Shown: piece after piece, positions 8,674 through 17,726 of the stretch
How positions within the stretch are numbered: the first letter of the stretch is position 1
Layout of the letters: every line of letters starts with the position of its first letter
Assembly (NCBI GenBank): GCA_046594885.1
Contig: JBKJRD010000020.1
Span: forward strand, 1-64,000
Source of the DNA: Methylotenera_A sp046594885
GTDB lineage: Bacteria; Pseudomonadota; Gammaproteobacteria; Burkholderiales; Methylophilaceae
Direction: 5' to 3'
Length of the DNA stretch: 64,000 bases
Made by a program: the position numbers and the translations under genes
Notes under the pieces: model-generated
Seen by the model: the letters and a program-made list of their open reading frames with translations, nothing else
Database searches by the model: none
What the model was told of the DNA's origin: nothing

Positions 8674-9008
8674 GCATTCAACCCCAAAAATTTACTGCTA
8701 AACCCTGTGCAATTATACAGCTTAATACAGCCATCAAACCCAGACTGTTAAACTTAGATAAGGTCGGCTTAAGCAGAATTAAACTCAACCAAAATCGACC
8801 TTGTAACGTTAATGTTATTTTATAAAGGGTCCGCGCAATATAAAACATTTTTGTTATGCTTAAAAATAATATTTTTATATATTGTTATTCTTTTTAATTA
8901 TAAAGGTGGATGCGTCAATAAAGCTTAAAAGCAGTGAATCAGGCAGCAATTCGCATTAACCGTTAAGTTTCGGTTAAAATAACAGTAATTTATTAGGCAA
9001 GGTTATGT
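8674..9008. other. 335-bp divergent intergenic region rsxA/dapA
   Basis: No gene is visible. On the minus strand TATAAT (8712-8717) is a candidate rsxA -10 box, but no well-spaced -35 accompanies it. There is an inverted repeat with 7-bp arms (8760-8766 and 8796-8802) and a very AT-rich stretch at about 8860-8905. Close to dapA, an inverted repeat TTAACCG/CGGTTAA (8956-8962, 8971-8977) overlaps a candidate -10 box TAAAAT (8975-8980). The dapA ribosome binding site AGGCAAGG ends at 9002. Confidence 0.5.
8956..8977 (+). promoter_or_regulatory. Inverted repeat over the probable dapA promoter
   Basis: TTAACCG and CGGTTAA are separated by 8 bp and overlap the candidate -10 TAAAAT about 30 bp before the dapA start. 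This position would suit an operator, but no regulator is identified. Confidence 0.35.
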
Positions 9009-9887
9009 ATGTTGCAAGGTAGTTTGGTTGCAATTGTTACGCCCATGTTCGACGATGGCAGTTTAGATTTAGACGCCCTGCGTCAATTAATCGACTGGCA
9101 TATTGACGCAGGCACAGATGGCATTGTGGTTGTTGGTACCACGGGCGAATCACCTACGGTTGATTTTAATGAGCATCGTTTACTGATTAAAACAACGGTT
9201 GAGCATGTGGCGAATCGCGTTGCAGTGATTGCAGGCACAGGCGCAAACGCAACGCGCGAAGCAATTGAGTTGACGCAAATTGCTAAAGATTTAGGTGCAG
9301 ATGCTTGCCTTTTAGTAGCGCCTTATTACAATAAGCCAACGCAAGAAGGCTTATTTCAACATTATGCAGCAGTGGCCGCCGCCGTTGATATTGCGCAGAT
9401 TTTGTATAATGTGCCAGGGCGTACAGGCTGTGATATTAGCAACGATACGGCTTTACGCTTATCAGAAATAAGCAATATTGTGGGCATCAAAGATGCAACA
9501 GGCGCTATTGAGCGTGGCACAGATTTAATACTGCGTGCCCCAAAAGATTTTGCGATTTATAGTGGCGATGATGCCACAGGCATGGCCTTAATGTTGCTAG
9601 GCGCCCAAGGAGTTATATCGGTCACCGCAAATGTTGCGCCCAAGCTTATGCATCAAATGTGTGTTGCAGCAATGGCGGGTAATGTAAAATTAGCGTGTGA
9701 AATTAACGCTAAGCTATTTGCGTTGCATCAAAAACTATTTGTTGAGGCGAATCCAATTCCTGCAAAATGGGTGTTGCAGCAGATGGGATTAATCAAAACA
9801 GGCATTCGATTGCCGATGGTCAATTTGTCAGCGCAGTATCATGGTGTGCTTAGGCACGCGATGGAATGTGCTGAAATTTTTAGCTAA
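9009..9887 (+). CDS. dapA: 4-hydroxy-tetrahydrodipicolinate synthase
   Basis: This enzyme condenses pyruvate with aspartate semialdehyde, the first committed step to diaminopimelate and lysine. All key residues are at the E. coli positions: Schiff-base Lys-161 in VGIKDATG, Tyr-133 in ILYNVPGRTG, Thr-44/Thr-45 in GTTGES, Tyr-107 and Arg-138. The length of 292 is the family norm. The ATG at 9009 is preceded by AGGCAAGG. bamC follows 40 bp downstream; dapA-bamC (dapA-nlpB) adjacency also occurs in enterobacteria. Confidence 0.97.
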   Translation: MLQGSLVAIVTPMFDDGSLDLDALRQLIDWHIDAGTDGIVVVGTTGESPTVDFNEHRLLIKTTVEHVANRVAVIAGTGANATREAIELTQIAKDLGADACLLVAPYYNKPTQEGLFQHYAAVAAAVDIAQILYNVPGRTGCDISNDTALRLSEISNIVGIKDATGAIERGTDLILRAPKDFAIYSGDDATGMALMLLGAQGVISVTANVAPKLMHQMCVAAMAGNVKLACEINAKLFALHQKLFVEANPIPAKWVLQQMGLIKTGIRLPMVNLSAQYHGVLRHAMECAEIFS

Positions 9888-9927
9888 ATTAATTGCATTT
9901 AGCAATGTATAAATGGTGGTATTTAAA

Positions 9928-11175
9928 ATGAAATTCGTTCCAAAATTAACAGTTTTACTTTTGTCAGTTAGCCTAATTGCAGCTTGTGATTCAATTCCCT
10001 TTATCGATACCTCATCGGATTATAAAGGAGCAGGTCGCGCAAAACCTTTAGAGGTGCCACCTGATTTGACGGGCGTAAAAACAAGCGACGCCTACAATGT
10101 GCCAGGTGGAACAACAACTTACAATACTTATAATCAAGCGCAAGAAGGTCAAGAAGTAGGTGTTGAAGTGGTTTTGCCAGATAGTAAAGGCGTGCGCATG
10201 GTGAAAGCTGGTGCGCAACGCTGGCTGGTCGTTAATGCGCCTGCAGAAAAAATATGGCCGGTGGTTCGCGAGTTTTGGATTGACCAAGGCTTTGCAGTGC
10301 GTGTAGAAAATGCAGAAACTGGCGTGATGGAAACGGAGTGGATTGAAGCTGATGCCATTAAAGCTAGAGATGAGAAAAAAAATATTGGTGAAAAATTTGA
10401 TCGATGGTTAGATAAATTATCTGGCTTAGCAGACCGGCGCAAATTTCGCACGCGTTTAGAGCGTGGTGAAAAACAAGGTTCAACTGAAATTTATATGACG
10501 CATCGTACGGTGAATACTGCGCCAGATGATGGCAAGAATAGGATCCAGACGCAACTGGGCGAGATTGAAACGGGCTATCGTGCTGACGCAACGGTCAGCA
10601 CAGCACAGGAGAGCGATGGAGATTTGGATGCTGAATTACTTCGCCGTTTAATGGTAAAACTTGGGGTTGAGGAACAGCGCGCGCAAGCAATTATTGCCAA
10701 CCCTGTTGTTGAAAAACGGGCGAATGTTGTCAAAAATGCAGATAGTAGCGTCACTCTGAAACTGAATGATCCATTTGACCGCGGGTGGCGTCGTGTGGGA
10801 TTGGCATTGGATAGGATTGGGTTTGTGATTGAAGACAAAGACCGCTCTAATGGCACGTTTTTTGTGCGTTATTCTGATGTTGAACTGGATCTCACAGCTA
10901 AAAAGAAAAAAGGTTTACTAGACACGCTAGCTTTTTGGAAAGACGATGAAGTAGAAAATAAATCCAAACCAAAAGACGAGAAAACCATTATTGATAAGCT
11001 ACAATTTTGGAAAGGTGATGACACGAAAACAGACCCTTCAAAACAATATCGAATTAAAGTGGCGGAAACTGAAGGCGAAGGCACGCAAGTGAACATCGTG
11101 GATAGTGAGAATAAGCCTAATCGCAGCTCAACAGCTAATCGCATTATCTCTTTGATGTATGAGCAACTTAAATAG
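9928..11175 (+). CDS. bamC: Outer membrane assembly lipoprotein BamC
   Basis: This lipoprotein of the BAM complex helps insert beta-barrel proteins into the outer membrane. It has a type II signal with lipobox LIAAC, a Pro-rich BamC-type N-terminus (AKPLEVPPDLTGV), and two helix-grip domains (about residues 75-200 and 255-415). Between and within these are charged linkers with two near-repeats, LDTLAFWKDDE and IDKLQFWKGDD. At about 415 residues it is longer than E. coli BamC (344). I chose ATG 9928 because GGTGG sits 8 bp upstream; an in-frame ATG at 9913 would add five residues. Confidence 0.88.
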   Translation: MKFVPKLTVLLLSVSLIAACDSIPFIDTSSDYKGAGRAKPLEVPPDLTGVKTSDAYNVPGGTTTYNTYNQAQEGQEVGVEVVLPDSKGVRMVKAGAQRWLVVNAPAEKIWPVVREFWIDQGFAVRVENAETGVMETEWIEADAIKARDEKKNIGEKFDRWLDKLSGLADRRKFRTRLERGEKQGSTEIYMTHRTVNTAPDDGKNRIQTQLGEIETGYRADATVSTAQESDGDLDAELLRRLMVKLGVEEQRAQAIIANPVVEKRANVVKNADSSVTLKLNDPFDRGWRRVGLALDRIGFVIEDKDRSNGTFFVRYSDVELDLTAKKKKGLLDTLAFWKDDEVENKSKPKDEKTIIDKLQFWKGDDTKTDPSKQYRIKVAETEGEGTQVNIVDSENKPNRSSTANRIISLMYEQLK

Positions 11176-11193
11176 TTTATTAACGCAAAACAC

Positions 11194-11967
11194 ATGAGAT
11201 TCGCATCGATTGGCAGTGGTAGCGCAGGTAATTGCATGGTTGTTGAGCAAAAGACCACGAGACTACTGCTTGATTGCGGTTTCAATCCAAAAGAAGCGGC
11301 ACTTAGATTGCAGAAGTTGGATATTCAGCCTGAGCAGATTACGGGCATTTTGCTCACACATGAACATGATGACCACGCAAAAGGTGCATTTAAATTAGCC
11401 GCTAAATTTAATATACCGATATGGTTAACTTACGGCACATTAAAAATGTGTGAGCGCTATTTGCCAGAACAAACTAACATCAGGTGCAATATTATTGATA
11501 GCCACAACAGCTTTGAAATAGAAAATCTGCACATCACACCTTTTCCAGTGCCACATGATGCGCGCGAACCCACTCAATTTAGTTTTTATGACGGACAGCG
11601 AAAGTTGGGCGTTTTAACAGATGCGGGCTCATCAACGCCACATGTCGAGCAGATATTGAACAAGTCGGATGCACTGGTTTTGGAATGTAATCACGACTTA
11701 AAGATGCTCGAAAATGGCCCTTATGCCTGGGCGCTTAAAAAACGCGTCAGCAGCCGATTAGGACATCTAGACAATAATAGCGCGGCGCAATTACTCACAA
11801 AACTGGATAATTCAGCATTAAAGCATATTATTGCAGCTCATTTAAGCGCAAAAAACAATACGCAAGAACTAGCTAAAGCATCACTAAGCGCCGCATTAAA
11901 TTGTGATGCAAGCTGGATTGGAATTGCCCAGCAACAAGATGGTTTTGACTGGCGAAGCTTAAATTAG
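11194..11967 (+). CDS. Metallo-beta-lactamase-fold hydrolase (YycJ/WalJ-like)
   Basis: This 257-residue protein begins MRFASIGSGSAGNCMVVE. It has the zinc-binding motif THEHDDHAKG near residue 55, an Asp in GVLTDAG, and the closing His in IAAHLS. That arrangement is typical of YycJ/WalJ-type metallo-hydrolases, which are probably exonucleases or phosphodiesterases acting on nucleic acid. It is cytoplasmic (no signal peptide) and follows bamC by 18 bp. The exact substrate is not evident. Confidence 0.85.
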   Translation: MRFASIGSGSAGNCMVVEQKTTRLLLDCGFNPKEAALRLQKLDIQPEQITGILLTHEHDDHAKGAFKLAAKFNIPIWLTYGTLKMCERYLPEQTNIRCNIIDSHNSFEIENLHITPFPVPHDAREPTQFSFYDGQRKLGVLTDAGSSTPHVEQILNKSDALVLECNHDLKMLENGPYAWALKKRVSSRLGHLDNNSAAQLLTKLDNSALKHIIAAHLSAKNNTQELAKASLSAALNCDASWIGIAQQQDGFDWRSLN

Positions 11968-11996
11968 CTAGCAATATGCACAGGTAAATGATTAAA

Positions 11997-12025
11997 CAAA
12001 AAAGCCGACTTTAAGTCGGCATTTT
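11997..12025 (-). terminator. Rho-independent terminator
   Basis: A 7-bp GCCGACT/AGTCGGC stem (12004-12010, 12014-12020) has a TTA loop. On the minus strand a strong T-run follows, ending the lipoprotein gene at 12045. The other flank (ATTTTAAAT) may also serve the hydrolase gene from the plus strand. Confidence 0.85.
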
Positions 12026-12044
12026 AAATACAGGCAAGCAAATA

Positions 12045-12239
12045 CTAGTTTGTTTCAGCAGCTGGTGTTTCAGGTGCAGGTGCTTCTTCCATTGGTGCTT
12101 CCATTGGAACTTCGGCAGGTGCGGCTTCCATTGGTGCTTCCATAGGCGCTTCAGCAGCTGGCATTTCTTCGGCAGGTTTTTCACCGCAAGCGGTTAAAGC
12201 AAGTGCAAGTAATGCAGCTAATAGGGCATAACGTGTCAT
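12045..12239 (-). CDS. Small low-complexity lipoprotein
   Basis: This protein of about 64 residues starts MTRYALLAALLALALTACGE, a signal peptide with lipobox LTAC. The rest is Pro/Glu/Ala/Met-rich with repeated (P)MEAPMEA units. The start at 12239 is chosen for the AAGGA 8 bp upstream. Its leader closely resembles that of the next gene (12425-12757), and both end in the same type of terminator, so the two are probably duplicated. The function is unknown; a secreted acidic, membrane-anchored spacer is all that can be inferred. Confidence 0.75.
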   Translation of the reverse strand: MTRYALLAALLALALTACGEKPAEEMPAAEAPMEAPMEAAPAEVPMEAPMEEAPAPETPAAETN

Positions 12240-12359
12240 GTTTACATTCCTTATGAAGTTTAACAATTAAATGACTAATCGATAACCGCCCAACAGTTTT
12301 ACCTAGTTAGCTATACCGAGTAATAAAAATTCTACCAGCTATTTTAAAAAAAGCTACAA

Positions 12360-12388
12360 AAAAGCCGACGTTACGTCGGCTTTTTATT
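12360..12388 (-). terminator. Rho-independent terminator
   Basis: GCCGACG/CGTCGGC stem (12364-12370, 12374-12380) with a TTA loop and A/T runs on both sides. It ends the minus-strand lipoprotein gene at 12425 and is nearly the same as the terminator at 12004-12020. Confidence 0.88.
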
Positions 12389-12424
12389 TAAAACTAAATA
12401 ATTTAAAACTAAAAGTGTTTTAAA

Positions 12425-12757
12425 TTACTTGGCAGCATCAGCAGAGTCAGTCGCTGATTGCGCTGCTTGTTTAGCAGCTTCAGCAGAAGCATCAGCAGAT
12501 TCAGCAGCGTTTTCAGCAGCACCAGAGTTGCTTGCATTTGCAGCTGTATCAGCAGCAGTTGCAGCAGCGTCAGCAGCTTGAGCCGCTGTATCAGCAGCTT
12601 GCTCAGTCGCTTCAGTTGGCATAGTAGTTGCAGTTGATGCTGCGTCTGCAGCGCTTTCAGAAGCTTCAGCAGCTGCATCAGCAGCTTGGTCAGCAGGTTT
12701 TTCACAAGCAGTTAATGCAAGCGCTAATAATGTAGCTAATAGAGTAGAACGTAACAT
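12425..12757 (-). CDS. Ala/Ser/Asp-rich lipoprotein
   Basis: This protein of about 110 residues has an N-terminus, MLRSTLLATLLALALTACEK, that is a lipoprotein signal with lipobox LTAC. The remainder is made of short Ala-rich repeats (AADAA, ESAADA, AEAAKQAA), predicted as an amphipathic helix or coiled coil like that of Lpp-type proteins. AAGGAA lies just before the ATG at 12757. It is a paralogue of the 12045-12239 gene by leader and terminator. The function is unknown; a structural envelope lipoprotein is plausible. Confidence 0.75.
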   Translation of the reverse strand: MLRSTLLATLLALALTACEKPADQAADAAAEASESAADAASTATTMPTEATEQAADTAAQAADAAATAADTAANASNSGAAENAAESADASAEAAKQAAQSATDSADAAK

Positions 12758-12946
12758 TTTATATTCCTTAACGAGAGTAGAGTAGATCAAGATTTTTTTA
12801 AATTACGGCGAAGCAATTTCTACCCCATCCGAATGGCTCGGATTCTACCAGTAATTATAAAAAATTACTGTATATTTTGATTAAGTTCATAAAAAAGTAG
12901 TTGTTTTGCAACAATTTATCTCAAAAAAGGTATTAATTGCTAAAAG

Positions 12947-13744
12947 CTAATCCACTTTAATGCTTAAACGATTATTTTGGGTGTTACTAACAGATTGTAC
13001 AGCTAATATTTTACGGCTTATTTCGTCATTGTTTTGCATGGTATTAGCAATATTTACCCATTGTCCTAAATTAACCCGCACGATCGTTTTAAGTTGGTCA
13101 AAATCGATAAAACCTTGCTGATTTAAGCGGGCGATGCGCGGTGTAATTTCCAATTCAACTTGGTTGCCAATGGTGCGTGGACGCACCGCAAAACCAGTGG
13201 TTACTTCCCGCCAATCCGTCATCTGGCTAATTTGAATATAGCGGCGCGTGATGCTTATCCATTCTTGTGTAAATGCAATCACTTGCCCACTACTAATATA
13301 GGCGCGCTCGCCGTCTAGCACGTTAATAAATTGCTGAGATTGTTGATGCGCTTGATTGGTATTACGCTCAATTTCCAAGCCAGCATGGGGTAAGACACGC
13401 CTATCATTACCAATATTAATCGTCGCATTACCTTCTATGCGTTCATGTTGGCTATTATTTTGTGTGTTAGTTTTAACGCTAATGCGTCGATTAACTCTAG
13501 CTGCATCGAGTTGTTCAACCAGCATTTCAACTTCACGCATGCGCTCTGGTGATGCCCGTAAAATCAGCTGATTATCAATACCCGTTGCCGTACCATCTAA
13601 GCCTACCATGGGCGAGATAGTTGCTAATAAATCACTGGCAAAACGGTGCTGTAGAGTAATGATCTTGAACTCTGTTTCAGCCAACGCAAAAGCGCTGCTT
13701 AAACATAAACTTAACACTAAAAGTACACGCATTATTGTTTGCAT
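12947..13744 (-). CDS. Secretin N-domain-like periplasmic protein
   Basis: This 265-residue protein has a signal peptide (residues 1-22, cleaved after AFALA) and then an N0/N1-type domain: FKIITLQHRFASDLLATISP, followed by a DNQLILRASPERMREVEMLV segment typical of secretin N-domains. The C-terminal half (about 140-265) resembles the start of a secretin core (RTIGNQVELEITPRIA) but is far too short to build a multimeric pore with gate and barrel. It may be an accessory or reduced secretin-family protein. The genes around it give no secretion system. Confidence 0.6.
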   Translation of the reverse strand: MQTIMRVLLVLSLCLSSAFALAETEFKIITLQHRFASDLLATISPMVGLDGTATGIDNQLILRASPERMREVEMLVEQLDAARVNRRISVKTNTQNNSQHERIEGNATINIGNDRRVLPHAGLEIERNTNQAHQQSQQFINVLDGERAYISSGQVIAFTQEWISITRRYIQISQMTDWREVTTGFAVRPRTIGNQVELEITPRIARLNQQGFIDFDQLKTIVRVNLGQWVNIANTMQNNDEISRKILAVQSVSNTQNNRLSIKVD

Positions 13745-13759
13745 TAAGTCATCCCAATA

Positions 13760-14269
13760 TCATAAGCCCAGCTTTGTTGTCGAAATGGCCTCTGCCGTTT
13801 CTGCTAGTAATTCATCGTAGCGCAATAGCAAGCTGGCCACGGTTTCGACATCATCTAGCGCAAATTTAAAGCGCGCTTGGTCAATATGAAAACGCCGACA
13901 ATAATGTTTTTTATCAGCAATTACAAAGCAATCTTTTGCTATTTTTGCTGTATCAGTGGTTTCGTAAACGCGCATTTTGTGGCCAAAAACGCTTAATAAA
14001 TCAAATAGTCGCGCGCAGTTAACCCTAAAAAACTGGGCATTTTGTAGAATAATCGTTAGGCGGCTATTTGGGTTTTTATTTAAAAAAGCGTGAATGCATT
14101 CATAGCGTTTTAAGCTGGCATAATCGCCTTTTTCAAAATTTTGGTCAAAAATCAACAAATCATTTTCGGCTTGCGCAATCACTAAATCTAGCGCGGCTGC
14201 ATAATTGCGCTCACCTATTATGACGCTATCGGCGATTAATTCAGCGCTATTTTTCATCATATTGACCAT
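13760..14269 (-). CDS. Hypothetical protein, overlaps roxA
   Basis: This soluble 169-residue protein has no signal peptide. The segment DLLIFDQNFEKGDYAS and the later SRLTIILQN recall the betaproteobacterial proteins of unknown function in which a similar domain follows an acetyltransferase. I do not recognise a catalytic motif. Its start overlaps the end of the RoxA-like gene by 13 bp, indicating coupling, and the secretin-like gene follows 15 bp after its stop. It may be linked to ribosome-modifying functions by operon only. Confidence 0.6.
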   Translation of the reverse strand: MVNMMKNSAELIADSVIIGERNYAAALDLVIAQAENDLLIFDQNFEKGDYASLKRYECIHAFLNKNPNSRLTIILQNAQFFRVNCARLFDLLSVFGHKMRVYETTDTAKIAKDCFVIADKKHYCRRFHIDQARFKFALDDVETVASLLLRYDELLAETAEAISTTKLGL

Positions 14270-15426
14270 TCGTTAAAGTGAATAAAGCCAGCTAGATAAT
14301 GCTCAAATAGCGCGTCAGCCAATAGGTTTTTCAAGTGTTGAGTGGCGTTGCTACAATTCAAAAAGCGTTTATTTGCAAAGTCTTTTAAGGTGTCTATTAA
14401 GGCGTTTTCAATCAGCAATTTTTCACCATTTAGGTAAAACAGATTATTGCTAAATAATAATTGTGATTTTAGGTCTAAACACAGCGATTTTTGCGCTAAA
14501 TGCGCGATGAATTGCTTTTTACTTAACCTGTCTGCAGGCTCAAAAATCACATCTAGTTTGGGTTCTGTTAAGTATTTGCCCAAAAAATCTGCCACGTGTG
14601 TTTTATCCCAAGCTATGTTTCGTAAAATAGTGTCCACTTGATGAATCATCGCATCATCAATTTGCGCCGGATTTTTCTGCCATTGCAAATCTGGGTCGGC
14701 ATAAAGCAGATTTTCAGTGTTTTTGCGGGTTAAGTCATCTTGCAAATAGCTTAAAAACTCATGCATTAATTCTTGTTGTTTGGGCGCGCGAAAGCCAATT
14801 GAATAAGTCATGCAATCATCACTTACCGCGGTTCCCCAATGCGCGATTTGTGGCGGCAAATACAGCATATCGCCTGCTTCCAGCGTCCATTCTTGTTCAG
14901 CCATAAAGTTTTTCAGTATTTTTAAAGGCGCATTTTCAATTAATCTCAAATCGCTTTGTGCGCTTATTTTCCAGTTTCTACGTCCGCTGCCTTGCAGTAA
15001 AAACACATCATAACTATCGACATGTGCGCCAATACCGCCACCATCGGGCGCGTAACTCACCATTAAATCATCTAATCGGGCATAAGGAATAAAGTTAAAC
15101 TGCGCCAGTAAATCGGCTGCCTCTGGCAAATAATGGTTGACGCTTTGCACCAGCAATGTCCAATCTTTATGGCTTAATTTAGCAAAATCTGCATCCTCAA
15201 ATGGCCCATTTTTAACGATCCACTTAAGCCCCGTTTTTTGCACAATCCTCGCCTGCACGTCCTCTTCACAAGCTAGGCCAGCTAACTCTTCTGGGCTTAA
15301 CAAACCCGTAAAATTGGCAATAGCATTTTTAATGAATAACGGTTTTTTTTGCCAATACTCAGCCAAAAACTGGCTGGGTGTTAAATGGTTTAGCAACTGC
15401 AAAGGTTGTTTGTTTGTTAAATTCAT
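14257..15426 (-). CDS. roxA: Cupin (JmjC-like) ribosomal protein hydroxylase, RoxA/YcfD family
   Basis: This 2-oxoglutarate/Fe(II) oxygenase family includes E. coli YcfD (RoxA), which hydroxylates Arg-81 of ribosomal protein L16. The Fe ligands are visible as His-134 and Asp-136 in IGAHVDSYDVF and a distal His near 197 in PPQIAHWGTAV. The SIGFRAP segment and C-terminal winged-helix region fit the family. The length of 389 is close to that of YcfD (373). Substrate assignment to L16 is by family. Confidence 0.85.
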   Translation of the reverse strand: MNLTNKQPLQLLNHLTPSQFLAEYWQKKPLFIKNAIANFTGLLSPEELAGLACEEDVQARIVQKTGLKWIVKNGPFEDADFAKLSHKDWTLLVQSVNHYLPEAADLLAQFNFIPYARLDDLMVSYAPDGGGIGAHVDSYDVFLLQGSGRRNWKISAQSDLRLIENAPLKILKNFMAEQEWTLEAGDMLYLPPQIAHWGTAVSDDCMTYSIGFRAPKQQELMHEFLSYLQDDLTRKNTENLLYADPDLQWQKNPAQIDDAMIHQVDTILRNIAWDKTHVADFLGKYLTEPKLDVIFEPADRLSKKQFIAHLAQKSLCLDLKSQLLFSNNLFYLNGEKLLIENALIDTLKDFANKRFLNCSNATQHLKNLLADALFEHYLAGFIHFNEWSI

Positions 15427-15551
15427 ATAGCTATTTTAATCGTGTTTTAAGCTGGCAGATAAAAAAATTGCGAGGCTATACAAGCAGGTATATGATGAGA
15501 CGATAACGGTCAAAATAAGTAGTGTTTAAGATATTTGAGGAGAATTTTAAA

Positions 15552-17708
15552 ATGAACGCACCCATAAATTTAGATCAAAATGATTTAGACCAAAATAATC
15601 GCACCCAAACTTTTCATGGCGGCTGCCCGCATGATTGCCCCGATACTTGCTCAATGGTTTATACCGTGCAAAATAACAAATTGATTTCAGTCAAAGGCAA
15701 TCCTGATCATCCCATGACACGTGGTGGTTTGTGCGTCAAGCTTAAAGACTACGAAAAACGTCACTACCATCCAGATCGCTTGCTATACCCAATGAAACGC
15801 ACTGGCCCAAAAGGCAGCAAACAGTTTACGCGAATCAGCTGGGATGAAGCGCTCGATACAATTGTAAGCAAGTGGCAAGCCATCATCAAGCAAAGCGGCC
15901 CGCGCGCGATTATGCCAGCCAGTTATTTGGGCAACCAAGGCTTGGTGCATGGTTTAAACGGTGGCGATGCGTTTTTTAATCGTTTGGGTGCCACGGTAAC
16001 TGAACGTACATTTTGTGGCGAAGGCTCATGCACCGCATGGCTGCTCACTGTTGGGCCAACAGCAGGTGTTTGCCCAGAAAGTTTTATTCACTCTAAATAC
16101 ATTATTATTTGGGCATGTAATTCGGTTTCCACCAATTTGCATCACTGGCATATCATTCACGAAGCGCAGAAAAAAGGCGTAAAAGTGGTGGTGGTCGATT
16201 CTTACGCATCTAAAACCGCCAAAGAAGCCGATTGGCACATTGCGCCAAAACCAGGCACCGATGGCGCTTTAGCAATGGCGATGATGAACGTGATTATAGC
16301 AGAGGGCTTGCAAGACCAAGATTATGTGGATAATTATACCGTTGGTTACAAAGAATTAGCCGAACGCGCCAAAACCCGCACACCCGAATGGGCAGAACAA
16401 ATCACAGGCATTGCAGCGGAAGATATTCGCAAATTTGCGCGCGAATACGCGACCACCCCGCCAGCCGCCATTCGTTTAGGCGTTGCGTTAGAGCGTAGTT
16501 ATGGCGGTAGCCAAGCCATTCGCGCAGTCACTAGTCTGCCAGCTTTAATTGGCGCGTGGCGTCATGTGGGCGGTGGTGCGCTGCAATTTCCCGTGTGGGA
16601 GCACCCTTATAAATTTGATGTAATTTCGCGCCCCGATTTAATTCCAGAAGGCACGCCAGTGGTGAATATTTTACAGCTTGGCCGTGTGTTAACTCATGAA
16701 ATTAAGCTCGAAACACCGATTCAATCGATCATGATTTGGAACACCAATCCTGTCACGCAGTCGCCCGAAACCGACAAGATTGTTAAGGGATTAGAGCGTG
16801 AGGATTTATTCACCGTTGTGGCCGACCATTTTATAACAGACACCGCCGCTTATGCCGATATCGTGCTGCCAGCCACCATGGGTGCGGAGATGGAAGACAT
16901 GATTTTATCTTGGGGGCATTTATATTTAACCTATAACGCTAAATGTGTGGATGCACCGGGTGAGGCGATTTCAAATAACGAGATTTTCCGTCAGTTGGCC
17001 AAACGCTTAGGTTTTGAGGAGGATAACTTTAAATGGAGCGATTCAGAATGTTTAGAAAATTACGTCAATTGGGATGCGCCCGCTTGCGATGGCATTGATT
17101 TAGCGTATATGCGCGAGCACGGTTTTGCACGCTTAAATGTCGGCACAAAAGATAATCGCGCACCACACAAGCAAGGTAACTTTCCCACGCCAACAGGTAA
17201 ATGTATGTTTTTGGTAGAAGGCGCTAAAAACTTTGTCGCAGGGCCATTCCGCCAAATGTACGAAGGCTTTCAGCCGGGTGAGGATTTAGATGCGTTGCCA
17301 GATTATGTGGCTTCACGCGAATCGGCCGATAGCAACCCAGATTTGGCCGCAAAATATCCGTTAAGTATTATCTCGCCTAAGAGTCACGGCTTTTTAAATT
17401 CGTGTTATGCCAACGTGACTGAAAAAATTAAAGGCCAAGGTGAGCAATTTGTAATGATAAACGCAGCAGATGCCGATATGCGCGGCATTAAAGATGGCGC
17501 AAAAGTGCGTGTGTTTAATGCGCGTGGCGCGTTTGAGGGTGATGCACGCATTACCAAAGATGTGAATGCTGGCATTATTGTGGCCACATTAGGTTACTGG
17601 CGCCAGCTCAATAAAGGCACAGTGAATTGCATTAGTTCAGCCGAGTTTGGGGATATGGGGCATTCGACGACATTTAGTGATAATTTGGTGCAAGTGGAAT
17701 TGGGATAA
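15552..17708 (+). CDS. Mo-bisPGD oxidoreductase of the DMSO reductase superfamily
   Basis: This protein of about 718 residues binds a [4Fe-4S] cluster at its N-terminus (CPHDCPDTCSM, then GGLCVK) and a bis-pyranopterin molybdenum or tungsten cofactor. Recognisable parts are RISWDEALD, TERTFCGEGSCTAWL, WNTNPVTQSPETD, VVADHFITDTAAYADIVLPA and the C-terminal cofactor domain (SPKSHGFLNSCYAN). There is no Tat signal, so it should act in the cytoplasm. No electron-transfer or membrane-anchor subunit lies next to it. GAGGAG precedes the ATG at 15552. The family contains formate dehydrogenase-like and S/N-oxide reductase-like enzymes; the substrate cannot be named from sequence alone. Confidence 0.88.
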   Translation: MNAPINLDQNDLDQNNRTQTFHGGCPHDCPDTCSMVYTVQNNKLISVKGNPDHPMTRGGLCVKLKDYEKRHYHPDRLLYPMKRTGPKGSKQFTRISWDEALDTIVSKWQAIIKQSGPRAIMPASYLGNQGLVHGLNGGDAFFNRLGATVTERTFCGEGSCTAWLLTVGPTAGVCPESFIHSKYIIIWACNSVSTNLHHWHIIHEAQKKGVKVVVVDSYASKTAKEADWHIAPKPGTDGALAMAMMNVIIAEGLQDQDYVDNYTVGYKELAERAKTRTPEWAEQITGIAAEDIRKFAREYATTPPAAIRLGVALERSYGGSQAIRAVTSLPALIGAWRHVGGGALQFPVWEHPYKFDVISRPDLIPEGTPVVNILQLGRVLTHEIKLETPIQSIMIWNTNPVTQSPETDKIVKGLEREDLFTVVADHFITDTAAYADIVLPATMGAEMEDMILSWGHLYLTYNAKCVDAPGEAISNNEIFRQLAKRLGFEEDNFKWSDSECLENYVNWDAPACDGIDLAYMREHGFARLNVGTKDNRAPHKQGNFPTPTGKCMFLVEGAKNFVAGPFRQMYEGFQPGEDLDALPDYVASRESADSNPDLAAKYPLSIISPKSHGFLNSCYANVTEKIKGQGEQFVMINAADADMRGIKDGAKVRVFNARGAFEGDARITKDVNAGIIVATLGYWRQLNKGTVNCISSAEFGDMGHSTTFSDNLVQVELG

Positions 17709-17726
17709 ACAAACCGATGTTTATTT

